A stretch of DNA of 57,191 nucleotides, taken from positions 1 to 57,191 of the forward strand of contig URKI01000005.1 of assembly GCA_900548505.1 (NCBI GenBank). Direction: 5' to 3'. The notes beneath the pieces are model-generated. The model had not been told where the DNA came from and did no database searches. It was given only the letters and a program-made list of their open reading frames with translations. Shown in pieces: positions 57,148 to 57,191 of this stretch. The stretch's first letter is position 1; every line of letters begins with the position of its first letter. The stretch comes from an uncultured Oscillibacter sp. (lineage in GTDB: Bacteria; Bacillota; Clostridia; Oscillospirales; Oscillospiraceae). The translations under genes were made by a program, and so were the position numbers.

Positions 57148-57191
57148 CTGTCTCTTATACACATCTCCGAGCCCACGAGACCGGAGCCTAT
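57148..57191. other. Nextera-type sequencing adapter (artefact)
   Basis: This is the reverse complement of the adapter at the window start: the mosaic end CTGTCTCTTATACACATCT, then CCGAGCCCACGAGAC, the index CGGAGCCT and AT. It is not genomic sequence. Confidence 0.97.

Overview
This is a 57 kb contig of GC-rich, densely packed chromosomal DNA from a strictly anaerobic, endospore-forming Firmicute, most likely of the Oscillospiraceae (Flavonifractor / Oscillibacter / Dysosmobacter-like). The evidence is the dipicolinate synthase genes at the right end, a Clostridia-type dnaG-rpoD pair, Nfn-type flavin oxidoreductases, an EFR1 ferredoxin, 2-hydroxyacyl-CoA-dehydratase-activase-like proteins, an oxygen-sensitive CyuA-type lyase and the gut-anaerobe purine-degradation genes ssnA/ygfK. 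The first 46 and last 44 bases are Nextera-type sequencing adapter, not genome, so both outermost genes (ygfK and dpaB) are cut artificially.

Layout. 0-3.4 kb (minus): ssnA and the 5' half of ygfK, with an attenuator-like leader before ssnA and a duplicated ssnA tail flanking a cluster of hairpins. 3.5-7.7 kb: alanine/sodium symporter, hemolysin-III-family membrane protein, then upp and the t6A genes tsaB/tsaE on the minus strand. 7.8-15.5 kb: rodA, a secreted SLH-domain protein, and an envelope operon ddl-murF-ABC-F-ydcF with overlapping start/stop codons. 15.5-20.2 kb: flavodoxin, prfA, a TsaC(Sua5)-CoaE fusion and an M18 aminopeptidase. 20.4-25.1 kb: an ACT-domain-rich amino-acid block (PheB-like, hom, lysC, UPF0237, UPF0210). 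25.2-30.2 kb: queH (minus), then a 975-residue double-activase/DUF2229 protein with its partner. 30.4-35.7 kb: rRNA methyltransferase-like protein, ecfA1-ecfA2-ecfT-truA and a DUF5711 protein. 35.8-40 kb: CvpA-like protein, a ClpE-like unfoldase, a small Cys protein and an EFR1 flavodoxin-ferredoxin. 40-47 kb: DacF-type carboxypeptidase (minus), an unusual P-loop protein (plus), and dnaG-rpoD-cyuA (minus). 47.3-57.1 kb: sfp-type phosphopantetheinyl transferase, CBS protein, Crp-family regulator, nfnA-nfnB, zinc-ribbon and DUF2085 membrane proteins, murC with a ProX-like editing protein, cca, and dpaA-dpaB.

Most of the window is core housekeeping: peptidoglycan precursor synthesis and remodelling (ddl, murF, murC, rodA, dacF), tRNA modification and quality control (tsaB, tsaE, tsaC, truA, queH, cca, proX-like), translation and replication (prfA, dnaG, rpoD) and aspartate-family amino acids. 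Intrinsic terminators with long perfect stems close most units, and many promoters fit the sigma-A consensus with 17-18 bp spacing. I see no tRNA or rRNA gene, CRISPR array, phage or insertion sequence. The most unusual features are the ssnA leader with mutually exclusive hairpins, the hairpin cluster between duplicated ssnA tails, the TsaC-CoaE fusion, the face-to-face overlapping murC/cca promoters and the double-activase protein pair.
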